A stretch of 64,000 nucleotides of DNA, taken from Haemonchus contortus. Its lineage: Eukaryota; Nematoda; Chromadorea; Rhabditida; Trichostrongylidae. Every line of letters begins with the position of its first letter. Position 1 is the stretch's first letter. Under the pieces are notes generated by a model. It saw only the letters and a program-made list of their open reading frames with translations, searched no databases and was not told where the DNA came from. The position numbers and the translations under genes are program-made. The DNA lies in the NCBI GenBank assembly GCA_000469685.2, contig LS997566.1, positions 38,666,420-38,730,419 on the forward strand, read 5' to 3'. Of this stretch, positions 36,835 through 49,263 are shown one piece after another.

Positions 36835-36848
36835 TTCCAGGAAAGCAA
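36835..36848 (+). promoter_or_regulatory. acceptor 8 nt upstream of SCOT copy B start
   Basis: GTTCCAG ends at 36840, followed by an 8-nt leader and ATG at 36849. It matches the arrangement in copy A, so the acceptor predates the duplication. Trans-splicing to a spliced leader is an inference. Confidence 0.5.
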
Positions 36849-39800
36849 ATGATCCTAGTGCGAATAGGTAATCCCCTATTCAGTCATTCCTGTGGAGTAA
36901 GTCTTATGTCGATATTCTGTTTCTGAAGAACTAAAAGACAAGTTATTAACAGAGATCGTTCTTGGCCTTCGTTCACCGCTTTTCAACATCTCCATGTTGG
37001 CGAGCAAAAATCTACTTGGATGCAAAGGAGGCTGTGCGAGATATCCCTGACAACGCAAAATTGCTGATTGGAGGTGAATGCCTTGTTTTCAAAACTTGTT
37101 TCATGCTATTATCCAGCTGTACTGATCTGATACTTACTGAACTTTGGAAACAATTCGCTTTTATCGGTATTTGCCGCCTTCTTGTGTTATCGAGATTGCG
37201 AAGTATTTATCTTTTTTTCACTGTTGTATCTTGATAAGCCTGTAAAGGTATTTGTTGAGCGCATATTGATTAACTTCTCCACAGATGCCATTCTCTCTGG
37301 GATCACGAAAAATCAGAAAGAGCTTGTAAGAGTTCCTAGAAGAGAAGAGTTCCAGTATGGTGGGCTAGATAGGGCGCAGTAAGGGCTCCGAGAACGGGTC
37401 GACCAACATACGCATCTGGAGCGGGCGAGTTCTCACGGTGATGTACAGGCTACAGCTAAGGATTATCCAGATTATGACGAAAATATGGGCGGAGGTGGTG
37501 TAGTGGCAAGAGGCGCGCCTCATCACACGCACGGTCAGGGGTTCAAATCCCGGATCGATGCCCGCCTAGGTCAACCAAGCCTTCCATCATTCCGGGGTCG
37601 GTGAATTGGTACCAGACTCGTCTGGCAGAATAAAAGCACTGACATATACATCGGCTGGTCACCGCAAGTCATTGTATAGGCCACATACGCACTCATAATG
37701 CCACTACGATTCTGAATTAAAGTCGAGTGCGGGGGCGCATCCCTCAGACGGGATTGATTAACGCCAGAAACTTTATCTTTCATCCTTTGAGACGGAAAAT
37801 GAAAGAGAAGGTGGAGGAGAATGGTGCGATGGAGGCGGAGAAAGCAAGAGAATCGGGGATCTAAAGTGACAAGACGCTCCGAAAAATCGTCAAAAAAGAG
37901 GATGGACGAGAATAATACCGGAGAAATGAAGTAGAAGCGGTATTTGGACGACCCTTCAATGTGTATCATTGGTTTGGTGCGAATAGCCAACTACTCTACC
38001 AAAAGGTCCTTTGAATTCATTCACTCATAAGCGTAAGTAAACGCTAATCCACCTTTTTGATTCCATCAAGATGGAAAACTAGAGAAATGGCCGTAGCAGC
38101 AAAAAGAATAACAAAACAAAACTACCTTTCACCCGGGGATAAGTTGAGCGTGTGAACGGAGTATAGGACAAGTATTGAGGATTGAGTAATGTGATTTTAC
38201 ATGTTTGTTTTTTTAAGTTTTATCAAATGTTTACGTACTTTTTTGTGACGTACATTCGAGGATCACCTTGCAATCTAAGTGTCATTCGTTGTAAAGCATC
38301 GATTATAAATGTGAATAATGAAACCTTGAGGTTTCAAAGTTGTAACAACTTTGAAATGGAGGACTATACGGGAGGATGCTCGACGAGGAGATCTATTTAG
38401 GCTTCATTGAGCAATTTCATTAAATAGTAGAAGAGAACTTGTGATGCTCTAAAAAACGATTTTCTCAGGCTTTGGCTTATGTGGGGTTCCAGAAAACCTC
38501 ATTGCTGCTTTACGAGAGACTGGGCAGAAAAATCTCACATGTGTATCAAATAATGCCGGCGTTGACGACTGGGGACTGGGAGTTCTTCTCAAGACGCGAC
38601 AGGTTTATAGTTATGAAATTTGTTCTTCTTGCTTACCACTTTTTTGCATACCAGCTCTTGTCAATTCAGTTTTACTGGTAAGCTTTTGGCATATAATGTC
38701 CTCGTCACACCTCAAGTTCACAATACATGCATACATTAAGTCAGTTACAACGCAGAACACAGCAAATCACATCAGGCTAACCAAAAGTGTTAGGATAAGT
38801 TAGGATGTGCGCCTATTGGCGAATAACTACGAGGGAACTTGGGGCGCTGCTCTTGTTCATCACTCAGTCGGTCTTAGGAGGTCGCGCATCCCCTCTTTGC
38901 TTCGATTATCGGTTTGATGCGGTCCATTTCTCAATATTCCGTGATTCTCCTTTCCAGGGGCCGTACCAAGAGCTTATGCAAAAACCCACCATTGAAGAAT
39001 GGAGTATTTTTGTTCACGCCTTCTGAGTGTACGATGCCCAAACTACTGTGGATATGCAGCAGGATTGACCAAGGCTGTTTGATGCTCGTCCAGGCGGATT
39101 TTCAAGGGTATTGCGGTCTCACCCACATAATTTTCTCCACATCCTCTGCGTCTAAACAAGTGGAAGGTGCCTTGGAAATTGCAAATACTTTTGGTTGTGC
39201 AGTATTGACAAGACTGTTGCGGCTCCCTTTTTAATAGATTCGAGACGACGTCAGAAGATCCTTTAGTGCAGTGGGAGATTGGAAAACAAGTCGAATGGGA
39301 AGCTGGGAGTCAGGAAATGTACTGATTACCTATCAAGGCTTTCTTACCAACACACGATGTATACAAAAAATATGGTGCGATTTCAGGAGCATTGTTAGAT
39401 TTAACAATGATCTTCTTATGTAGCTTGAGAAACAATTGGTTAAGAATCAATGCGAAAAACAACAACAGACAACAGTGTCCTGCTTTGTTACCTTCCTAGT
39501 ACTTCAAATACAAATTTATAGATCAAGAAGGTGATCGCCTCTTACGTTGGCGAGAATGAAGAGTTTGCTAGGCAATACCTATCTGGAGAGATTGAATTGG
39601 AATTTAGTCCGCAGGTTAGTGTACATAGTATTCTATTCCGTATCATGGCATTCAATCTTATGATGAGGGACACGTTTCTACGCCCTCATTCTTTTACCAT
39701 TATCTCAGACTCCCAAAAGCTTAATCAGAGTACCAGTTCGATTGCAATGTCAAAGAAATATTCTGAATTATGAGTGACTTTTACCAATCTTCACCAAAAC

Positions 39801-42800
39801 TAACCACTACTCTCATACGAGCACGAAATTCGAAACTGATGTTTTCTGATCAGTTAATTTACCTGATGGCTTTTTGCGAAATCCAATGAATATCAGTGGT
39901 GCACTTGTGTTTCTGTTCCTGTTGGAAACTCGGTTCACGCAGATGTTCCAAGCGTCTGTTCATTTCTCGCAAGCAATAGAAAAAACAGCTTCACCGTAGT
40001 TTCTTTCGCAGCCGTGACTTTCCTTCCCTAGTGCAATACATGGAGAACGCGATTATGATGAAAATGAATGGGTCGAATAAATTTTATGAGCAATATTAGA
40101 ATAAATGACATGAATGTCATCCGATCACGCAGAACATAGTTTTTTATCTCAACAAATTGATGGAAGAGAAAATTCTGTGGGCTATCAGCCCACTCCAGCA
40201 TGACTTTTTCAGTATTAATGGAGAGCAAAACGTGATCAGGAATAGTTATAGGGAACTTTGGCTGAGCGAATTCGAGCGGCCGGAGCTGGCATTCCTGCAT
40301 TTTATACTCCAACTGGATACGGTACACTGATACAAGAAGGGGGTGCTCCAATGAGGTACAGTCAAACAGAGAAAGGAAAAATTGAAGTTGCAAGCCCTGC
40401 TAAAGAGGTAAGTAGGGTAAAAGCGGAGTAGGCATAATTGTTTGCATAAACATTACGAAGTGAATATCGCCATTCTGGGTGTGTTCAGATCTAACATTCT
40501 CATGCCCCATCGTATCTACACTATCCTCGGTCACTCTTGTCAATTTCTAATATTTATTGATTTTGATAGACTCGTGAATTCAATGGCTATAATTATGTTA
40601 TGGAAGAGGCACTTTGGGGTGACTTCGCTCTCATCAAGGCTTGGCGTGCAGACCAACTTGGCAATATTCAGTTCAGGTGAGATGCAATCCTTGTATAGTT
40701 ATCCATGAAAGAGTGGGGTTGCAGTATGTATAAAAAATAACACTAATCAAATGGTAGGCACGTCTCCAATTACATGATCGCATGCGAATCTTCGAAAATG
40801 GTGCCTTTCAGTAGCTCACAAACAGTCCCATGTCGATTTTCTGGCGAATGATGAACCCTTTGCCCCAGCATCAAACTCTGCCTTCAGCTCTGACTTATCA
40901 AAGGCATAGTTCATTATAAAAATAGTTTCTGATAATCCTCTATGAGATGGAGCTGTGACGCCGAACGACAGCCCAAGGGCCGTAGTAGAATCGACGAAAA
41001 AACGATCTAGCTAGGAGGTAATAAGGGTTCAAGTTGGGCTGGCTCAGCCGGCATACAACCTAAAGGCGGATAAATCATCAAGGCAGAGTGGACACTGCAG
41101 AGGTTGCACAACTTGCACCACGCACATGTTTGGCTGCTTCCATAGTCCGACGGCAGCCCCCGGGAGCGGGACAAGCCGGCGAGCGAGCGCGCCAGCTGGG
41201 GACGGCGCTTGCCACTTCTTTACAACTGAATCTTGGTTGATACCGTCGGCTGAGTAGTCCCCCGGCCGGCGGGCTATGAAAGCTGCCTTTCACATTTACA
41301 GCTTACTGTAGTACGCAGTGGCCAACACGATTGCGCTGCCAATCCAAAAACCTCTTCCATGCCTTTGTTGTCACCTTCTCGTCCTCAACTCTACTTCTTG
41401 TCTGCAGCTTTATAATGTTTAGTTTTTCTAATTTTTTTAGGGTTGTTATCCCGTCTTTTTGCATTATTCTGAACATCAATTCCATTATTTGTCCAAATTG
41501 GATACCCTACTTATCTTGAACTGTGCTTTGAATTGTCTCCTCGCTCCACATTCAAGCTTCGTCAATGTTAACACTTTTTCATCAACACCCAATATGAAAT
41601 TCAATTCATTCTCTTGCGGCGTCTACTACGATTTCCGCTAAGGAATAATGAGAAATATAGGAAGGTTAACAAGAGATTTTGTAGAAGGCATGCCTGACTC
41701 TGAAGTGTTAGCGGTCTGCATTCACAATCGCAGTTGAAAAGAGCGATGACTGCTTCTGACTGCTATAAAAGCAGGGTTCAGTAACGTTGAGGATGGGTAC
41801 CACCATGTAGAGAAAACGACAGTAATCCACATTCTCTTCCAGGTTGACAGCCGGCAACTTCAACAACGCTATGTGCAAAGCGAGTAAATGCACGATCGTT
41901 GAAGTGGAGGAGATAGTTGAAACAGGCGCTATCGAACCAAATGACGTATGCTTTCTTGAATTTTCTTATCCATAAATAAGGGTAGCGTAGTTTCTCTTCT
42001 TGATTGTATGTTCCTCTTCTCAGTATAGGTGCATATCCCGTCTATCTATTGTGATCGCATCGTTCTCGGCAAAAACTATAAAAAACCGATTGAACGTTTG
42101 AGACTGGCATCGGTGAGCTGGTTTGAGGCTTTTTCTTCTTCTAGCTTTCTCCTGTATGTAATAAATATGTTTTTTTCCAGGAAAACCCATTACTTTTCTC
42201 GCTAATCTTACAATCAGATGTACCGGAACAGAGAATTTATTTCAGGATGGGGAAGCGGATCTTTCTCTGACCCCTGCCAGCAGAACACGAGAAATAATAG
42301 CTGCGCGCGTTGCTCTCGAATTCCGTGATGGAATGTATGGTTTGTAAGCAAATTCGTTTTCTAAAAATTTTTAATTTCTACTTTTTTTATTGATTTCCTT
42401 ATGCAATGAAGTTGTAGCAGTAGACGAGTAGGACCAGTCAGTTGGAACAATGACGGAAAAGGGCTGAAAAATCGACCAGAAAACAGCATAAACGAGAAGC
42501 GAAACTGTTCCTATAATTTGCCTATTTAATGAGGCAAGATAAAATAAAACACGCAAAGCTTCCGTAAAATACAGGATGTTCTGATCTTTCTTTAAAAAAA
42601 ACTACGTCATTGTGTTCGTAGAAAGGTGTGACTTCAAGAAAATTCTTGATAGTTTCTTGAATAGAGCAATTGTCCTGGTTCTATTAGTAAAATCTTAATC
42701 ATTTCTCTATACATAACATTCCAGTAAATCTTGGAATTGGAATTCCAACCCTGGCGGCTAATTACATACCCGATGGAGTGAATGTTCACCTTCACGGCGA

Positions 42801-45559
42801 AAATGGAGTCATTGGAATGGTAGGCGCTGTTTACAGGATCCTTTCATCGATATCCTGCCCCTAAAGCCTGAAAAAAGTTTTCGACATATCTACTTTTTCA
42901 CCCAAATTCATTTCAGAAATTCTGACCATTAATCTACTTCTAATGTCTTCACTTTCATGAGTTATAGGGTCCGTATCCTCAAGAAGGTGAGGAAGATCCA
43001 GATCTCATTAATGCATCGAAAGAGACGATCACGCTACTCAAGGGTGCATCTATCTTTGGGAGCGAGGAGTCGTTTGCTATGGTTCGAGGGTAAAGATTTC
43101 TCGTAAGTTCCGAAACACAGAATCTTCTCATCAACTTCTCCAGATCTCACATGGATATTACGATTCTCGGTGCACTTCAGGTTTCTCAATTTGGGGATAT
43201 CGCCAACTGGATGATACCTGTGAGACAGAAAAAAGGATTACCGGCTTGTATTAGGCTAGATTTTTCCCGCATTGCGGCTAAATTAGAAAAAAAGCTTTTT
43301 GAGTTCAAGACCAGTTCTTTAATAGCTTCCTTCAGCAGACGTGGCGTCCTGCGAGCATAGTTGCAGGTTAAATTCGACATTGAGCTGCGGTGGAGTGTCT
43401 CGAGCTTGCCCACATCCCAGCCCTTTTTAATTAAAAATGATTTTATTTTTTTCAATAGACACGACTTCCTACGATTATTTTTTCCCATATGGTTCCGCCC
43501 ACGTGGCTTGCAGAACACGCTTGTTGTCCCTAGTATTTGTCCCACTCGATGGCAGGATCTTCTTTTCCAGATTGTTTACGCCATTTCAGAGGCAACTTGC
43601 TTTCACTAGCATTTCATTATTCCAAAGTCATGCCAGGACCATCGAGGACCGGCGTTGTGCATTCGTTTGTAGCGGAGCTACACTCAAACGTTGAACTATA
43701 TCAATCATTACCATTTGCACATAAAAAGCACTTTCATGCTTTTGTCTTCGTGAATCAATATGAGCTGAGAGAAAGCTTACGCGCGAAAAGTGTAGCCGGC
43801 CGTCTTCTGACAGCAATGCAAACTTTTAAGAAAGCACTTGTCTGCAACTGCACTGTACTCGTTGAGTTGGAGAACACCGTGCGCATCATTCAATAAGTTA
43901 TCTTCAGAACATTTCCTAACAAGGCTAAACTAAATAAGTCCACTCGATACGCGAAGCGAGACTTCCTTCGGGTCTGAGGGTCCAAAATCGAGAGTCCGAG
44001 AGCCCGACCTTCATTTCTCCTGAGCTTTGTCAAGGAGCTGCATGTGTTGCGTCAACAATTTCAAAATATGCCGGCACTGATGGTGAAGAGCTGCGTTGTG
44101 TCACAAAAACGGCATTCTGCTATGCTTGCTTTACAAGATGCTTTTGCTTCAAGAATGCTTGTTGAGTGCTGAACTTGTTCTGCTGTTCTTTTTCCTCCGA
44201 ATCAAAAATTCCATTTGCACACCAAATTTGCCACTAGAAAGTCTTAGCAACATCCAATGCTGTGAAGTGATATTTCCTCGTTACTTGGACATGTCAAACA
44301 TCAATTTCAATGAATGACCATTCATTGAGCAGAATTGCAACGTTTAGGGCAAGTTGTTGAAGGGGATGGGTGGAGCCATGGACTTGGTCTCTGCTCCTGG
44401 AGCCCGGGTTATTGTATCTATGGAGCATTGTTCTAAGAATGGTGAATCAAAAATTGTTCCTCAATGTGATTTGCCACTGACTGGAAAACAGGTTGTATCA
44501 CGAATTATCACGGATAAGGTGGGTTCGATTTTGATGATATTTGATATGTATTTGAATTTGTATTAACATGACATTTGGATTTTCCTTGATCCAAACATGA
44601 TGCAGGCAGTCTTTGACGTTCACAAGCAGGAAGGATTAACTCTGGTCGAAATTAGATCCGATCTTTTGGTCGAGGATATCGAAAAGGCTACAGCCGCGCC
44701 TTTCAAGGTGAAAAAAATTAGCAGAACTTACAGCACCATTACTAAATCGTGTCTTATCGTTAAACTACGACGCATTCGTCCATTACACACCATCACTCTG
44801 CTATAACGTTCGCGAGTGTGTTAAGACCAAGCTGGAAAGAAATCAAGCACGGCCATACCGACTCCGGGAGTACGATTACTGTTCTAATTGCTTCATTTCC
44901 TCGGCTTCATTTTTCGAAAAATCAAAGTCGGGTCTACAAGTACATGAAGTGCTGAAGTGTTGCCTGTGGGAGCAACAGCACCGTAAACTCTCCACTTCAA
45001 CTGGCAACTTTATTGTCAGTTTATAAAAGGTACATACATATGTATATTCGAACAGAGCGTTGTGATTTACATGGTATCGCTCTTAATTAAACTTCCACCA
45101 GTTTCATCTTGAAGCGGCTGTTCAAACGAGCAAGGGTTCGAATTGATCAATTAATGCTCTACTGAACTGTACTGAATTTCGAGCACTTCAAGTCCTCTCA
45201 TAGCCACAGTAAGTAGCTTAGACACGCAAAGAGTTAACCTTCCCCTGCCGTGAGATTGAGCATATGAAGAAAATTGATTGTCGGAGTTTCCTCTTGGCAG
45301 TGCTACCCACTGATCTTGTTCCCAAGATAATCGAAGTAATTCACCGAAATAGGAGCAGAACCGCCCACGCAGTGACAGCAATGAATTCTTTTTTGTGTAC
45401 AATCTCTATAGGGAACTCAAAGCTTTCCTCTATTGTTGTGAGACTAAAATTCAGACCTACATATTTGTCGTTTCGATTTGCTTGCTGGAAGAACATTCCT
45501 TAACATTTTTTCAGATATCTGGAAATTTGATGCCAATGGGACAGGCAAAACGGAATTAG
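36849..45559 (+). CDS. OXCT1: succinyl-CoA:3-ketoacid CoA-transferase, mitochondrial, copy B
   Basis: Tandem paralogue of copy A, same strand, 3 kb downstream. Exons: 36849-36896, 36953-37073, 38469-38602, 39522-39614, 40252-40407, 40570-40676, 41843-41945, 42029-42112, 42246-42339, 42725-42819, 42968-43089, 43144-43219, 44348-44518, 44606-44707, 45515-45559. Every exon has the same length and phase as in copy A, giving 516 aa. The catalytic Glu lies in [13 protein letters not shown] at residue 339. Motifs: [64 protein letters not shown] and a C-terminus [13 protein letters not shown]. The exon-1 leader differs strongly ([16 protein letters not shown]) but exon 2 keeps RFSTS. Splice sites are more canonical than in A (exon 7 acceptor CTTCCAG), and introns are shorter (intron 5 is 162 bp). 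By eye this copy is the closer one to the animal consensus. Confidence 0.95.
37455..38185 (-). mobile_element. TIR element, long class, truncated, in SCOT copy B intron 2
   Basis: Interior matches the reverse-oriented long class (ATCCAGATTATGACGAAAA, then after the SINE ACGCTCCGAAAAATCGTCAA and ACCGGAGAAATGAAG). Terminal repeats are eroded. It is interrupted by the SINE at 37488, so the SINE is younger. Confidence 0.6.
37488..37768 (+). mobile_element. tRNA-derived SINE, most complete copy
   Basis: The head resembles a tRNA: GGCGG acceptor start, box A-like TGGTGTAGTGGCAAGAGG, box B GGGTTCAAATCCC, and CCCGCC closing the acceptor stem. A body of about 190 bp follows (CCAGACGAGTCTGG-type motif, CATTGTATAGGCC, CGAGTGCGGGGGCGCA) and ends in a T-rich tail. 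At least six relatives occur in this window. It is called a SINE rather than a tRNA gene because the body recurs with it. Confidence 0.7.
40901..41529. mobile_element. TIR element in SCOT copy B intron 6
   Basis: Left end AAGGCATAGTTCATTATAA after CA; right end CTTGAACTGTGCTTT. The interior has an unusually G+C-rich block at about 41090-41290 that produces a spurious minus-strand open frame. Confidence 0.6.
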
Positions 45560-46094
45560 AAGCAGTACGCAGCCACCCTAATTCTGATACGCTGAAAGAG
45601 ATTTACTTTGCTTCCTTGTTTTGCAACCATGCGATATTAGGTGACAATTACGCAACAAAATCACGATAGTTTCGAGTTGTGTTCACGCGTTTCTATCTTT
45701 TCTCACTCAAAGATAGTTGCCTCTGTCTAGCGCATTCACCTTTTCTACCTCAATACTCGATACTATAAAAAATTTCTGTATTGCATTTTGCTCAACAAGT
45801 TTGTACACTTGCGTGTATTGCGCATCGAAGGTTCCTTCAGGCAATGGAAATGCGAAAACTGCTCCCTAAACGATCCCTCGAATAGGACACTTGGCACCCT
45901 CTGACATCCGAGTTCCCAGCATGTAGGGCGGACCATTTGTTTTCTTTTCAACTGTAGTGAAGCGCTTTAGTGAGAATTGCAGCGTAGGGATTTGCGAAGG
46001 AGTAATCCTTAGAATGAGTGGTAGCAAGATGAAGGTTGTAAAACACTATAAGAGGCAGTCATATACTCCTAATGGGTGCACAAGCTGGAATTTG
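45560..46094. other. 3' flank of SCOT copy B
   Basis: The first 320 bp align with the flank of copy A (see 33818-34170). No further gene seen. Confidence 0.45.
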
Positions 46095-46747
46095 AAGGCA
46101 CAGTCCACGATAATTTTGGGTAATCTAGATTACGACGAAAAGTGAAAGACAAGATGGAAGGCGAAGAAACTGCGTGAATGAGTGTTTCCAAAGCGTAACG
46201 GCTCCGAAAAATCGGTAAAACAAGGGTTGGAGAAAGAGGATAGAATGAGACCAGAAAAATGGAGAAGAATGCGGCGTTTGGACGACATATACAACGTGTG
46301 TCATTGCGTACGTATGGGTCCTGGTGCAAATAGTTGACTATGGTAAACGAAAATGCATTCATGAGCATAACTTAACGAAACAACCCTAGTAACAGCAAAA
46401 TTAGCCCGCTTTTTTAGCCTTTCGTGGTAAAAAATTGAATATCGCAGCAGCAAAAAGAATACCAGAGAATGATGGAACAACAGAAAAGCATTGCCTTAGC
46501 ATTAGTCGAAGATCAGCAGATTGTGCGTGGCTCCTAGAGCGGATATTGCAGTCTGTATCGCCTCGACACTCATCTGACGTGACATCGACCGAGAGGCGGG
46601 AAGTCTGGAAGATCCGGTAACGTGGCTCTCACTATGCCCTAGCTGTTGAGTTTTGGGACTCGACAGCGTCCTCCGTGTTACCTTTGAGGGCCACTGAGTA
46701 TTCCTAGAGGGGAACTCAGAAATCATTTTTATCACAATTTATGCCTT
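46095..46747 (-). mobile_element. TIR element, long class
   Basis: Left end AAGGCACAGTCCACGATAA; right end ATCACAATTTATGCCTT. About 653 bp, same interior and orientation as 32391-33053. Non-coding. Confidence 0.8.
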
Positions 46748-46850
46748 TAAGCTTTGTTACTATAAAGCCTGTAAATGAGTTGTTCCGGTATATCGTGTTC
46801 TGAGTGTGGATGAAGATGGAACCAACTTTGCTGCTTCGTTTTCTCACTTA

Positions 46851-47362
46851 AAGGTACAGCTTACGATAATTCAATGGGCGGCAACGTCAATGGCTTCCTC
46901 GCCCCTCGATCGATGTCACGTCAGACGAGTGGCGAGACAATACAGATTGCAACTATTCGGTCAAGGACCCACACACAACCAGCTTATCACCGAGTAACGA
47001 GGCGATGATTTTCTCGTATTCTTTTGTTTTCTGTTACTCTTTTTGCTGTTGCGATCCCTAATTTAATTTTCTTACACCAAGAGGCTGAAAAAAGGTGAGC
47101 TATTCGTGCTGTTACTAGGGTTTTTTGCACCAGAACCTACACGTACGCACTGACACATTCTATAGCTCGTCCAAACGCCCCACTCTTCTTCATTTTTCTT
47201 GTCTCATGCTCGTTCAGCCCCCTTTTTGACGATTTTGCGACTTCTTTCACTTTGGAAACACCGCTTCACGCAGTCTCTTCACATTCATCAAACTATTTCC
47301 GATCTTGTCTTTCATTTTTCATCATAATCTGGATTACCCAAAATTATCGTGAACTGTGCCTT
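46851..47362 (+). mobile_element. TIR element, long class, internally deleted
   Basis: Left end AAGGTACAGCTTACGATAA, right end TTATCGTGAACTGTGCCTT. Orientation opposite to its neighbour 100 bp upstream. At 512 bp it lacks about 140 bp near its left end. Confidence 0.8.
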
Positions 47363-48790
47363 CAAGGTTTCTGCATCAACCAATCACAGGTGCTTGCCAC
47401 TGTCCTTCAGATATTTCCTGAATTACTCTGGCTGCTTGAAAAGGAATCCTAGTAGAGGATCCTCATAGAATGAAGTGTTTTTGACCTTCCACTACGAGGG
47501 TGCCCGACAAACGTTTTGCTGTATCAAATATGCCGACCGTAGAACAAAAAAGCTGTGGCTTGACAAAATCAAAGAAGCTAAGAGCATTATTTAAAGATTA
47601 ACCGTTGAGATCAACTAATCTGATATGATGTGCCATAGATGTCAATTGCAACGGGACCCTTGTGATAATTATGTAGCTGCGCTGTGTTGAAAAAGAGACG
47701 ATTGAAAAACTTTAATCACAACTTTTTGTTAAGGCAGTCGTAGTTGGAAAGGGCTACTGCAGAATCGCTAGATGTACTCCTCGATACTCAGCCTGGTAAC
47801 TTGTGGAGTTTCCACACTTGCGAACTCTTAAACCTCAGCCCAAAAACAGATGCTGAATACGTCCTGCCAGTCAAGAAAAAGTTCCATACTAGAAGAAGCA
47901 ACTTCGACCTTATAATTTCCTCCAACCATAAGGGCAAATCATCTGATGAGAAGAAATAAAAGCATAACGATGGCTGCTGACGTTGTTGCTCCCGTGCGAC
48001 TAGTTTTTCAAGCTGATAGCTTCTATATCAGTTGCTGCCACCCTGCCCAATTCGAAGACCAACACGGCTTTTCAGAACTGCTGCAGTCACGATTTCCATC
48101 TATTATTTATTTTCTAAACGATTACTTTGATTCATGTAAAAATTGGAATTGCAAAGAATTTTGTCGCTTGTTACTAAAGCCATCAAACATCACGTATAAT
48201 TTTCAACTCCGTACCTCACCGTACCGACTGCACGTAATTATAGTCTCCCAAAACTAAAAAGACCAGCATGCAATCGAAGGTTCAGTGGGATCTAGAACCA
48301 TTCGGGATCGCCCTGGCTGATACCCATATTCACGTTTTCCCATCCCATGCTCACTTGGATGTACAGGTATACACTCTTAACAAGGTCTTAGCTATACTAC
48401 CCTTACTGGCCACCACTGCGTTTGGAAAGTATTCCATAAGACTGATGCCGGATTTCACGTGGGTGAAAGGTCCGTTCTTCGTATCCAAGCAGTATCAGAG
48501 GGGTAAAAATCATGATCCCCATGAAAAATCGAAACAAGAGAAGTAAGGTGAGATCGTTCTCACTTTTCGAGCCCTCTAATCCCTTCTCACTAATTGATTT
48601 TTTGACTAATCAACTACAGAGTACAAATCAAAACGGTTATCAGTGAGGGAAAAATTCCTGAAAAGCCACACTTTTTTGTAAATAAAGAACACAAGCAATG
48701 AAATGTAAAAATATTGCTTACATAGGCTGAGAAGAGCAGTTTCGATGAGCAAATAAATAGGAGAGCTTATCCCGCTGGAATCTATTCCCT
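47363..48790. other. unassigned region with several plus-strand open frames
   Basis: Three successive plus-strand frames (about 47744-47959, 47970-48257, 48268-48546) have protein-like composition, for example SLDVLLDTQPGNLWSFHTCE and VQWDLEPFGIALADTHIHVF, but I recognise no family and cannot join them by convincing splice sites. They could be a decayed element or a divergent gene. Confidence 0.25.
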
Positions 48791-49263
48791 TCAGGTTGAA
48801 ACCTTAGCCGTCTTTTGTTCCCCAATGGGGGGAATAGAGGTCCAGTTTTCGATGTTGATTTGTAGGAGTGAAATGCAAAAAATGATATTGTTCAATGTGA
48901 GCTCCCAATTAATCGGACAGCATCTCATCCAAAGAATTCGAAGACAACACCAGACCTTCTCCGGAGGTAGAATGGAACCCATCAAAGAGACAACTTCTGT
49001 GCAGTCGTTGAGTCCTGCTTTTAGGTATTACTTCTACGTTTGGGATATTTTTTGCTACGGGAATGTTACTCATTGGCTTTCATGCTAAGCATCTTACAAG
49101 ATATTCTGGTCTGTGACAGTAGCATCACTGGGAGAGGAGTCTCACCTATGTATACATGGATGTCTGATGAATATGGAGGCTCATAAGCTGAGAAATTCCC
49201 AGAGAGCGCATCGATCAACCTTCCAACTTCTGAAACTGATCCGTGAGCAGATTGGAACTCCAT
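48791..49263 (-). CDS. possible two-exon hypothetical gene
   Basis: Minus-strand exon 49263-49146 starts with ATG (MEFQSAHGSVSEVGRLIDAL...), is serine-rich, and ends at a strong donor GTGAGA. A second open stretch 49014-48791 follows an acceptor AAAAGCAG in the matching phase (G|GA) and ends in TGA, giving about 113 residues (...VVSLMGSILPPEKVW...). The plus strand is open over the same second stretch, so the call is uncertain. No known domain. Confidence 0.22.

Noticed and set aside
37488..37570. tRNA gene
   Set aside because: It has box A and B-like sequence, but the same downstream body recurs with it at other loci and the acceptor stem is imperfect, so it is a SINE head.
41078..41293. 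Proline/alanine/serine-rich minus-strand frame
   Set aside because: It comes from a G+C-rich patch inside a TIR element; no sign of a gene.
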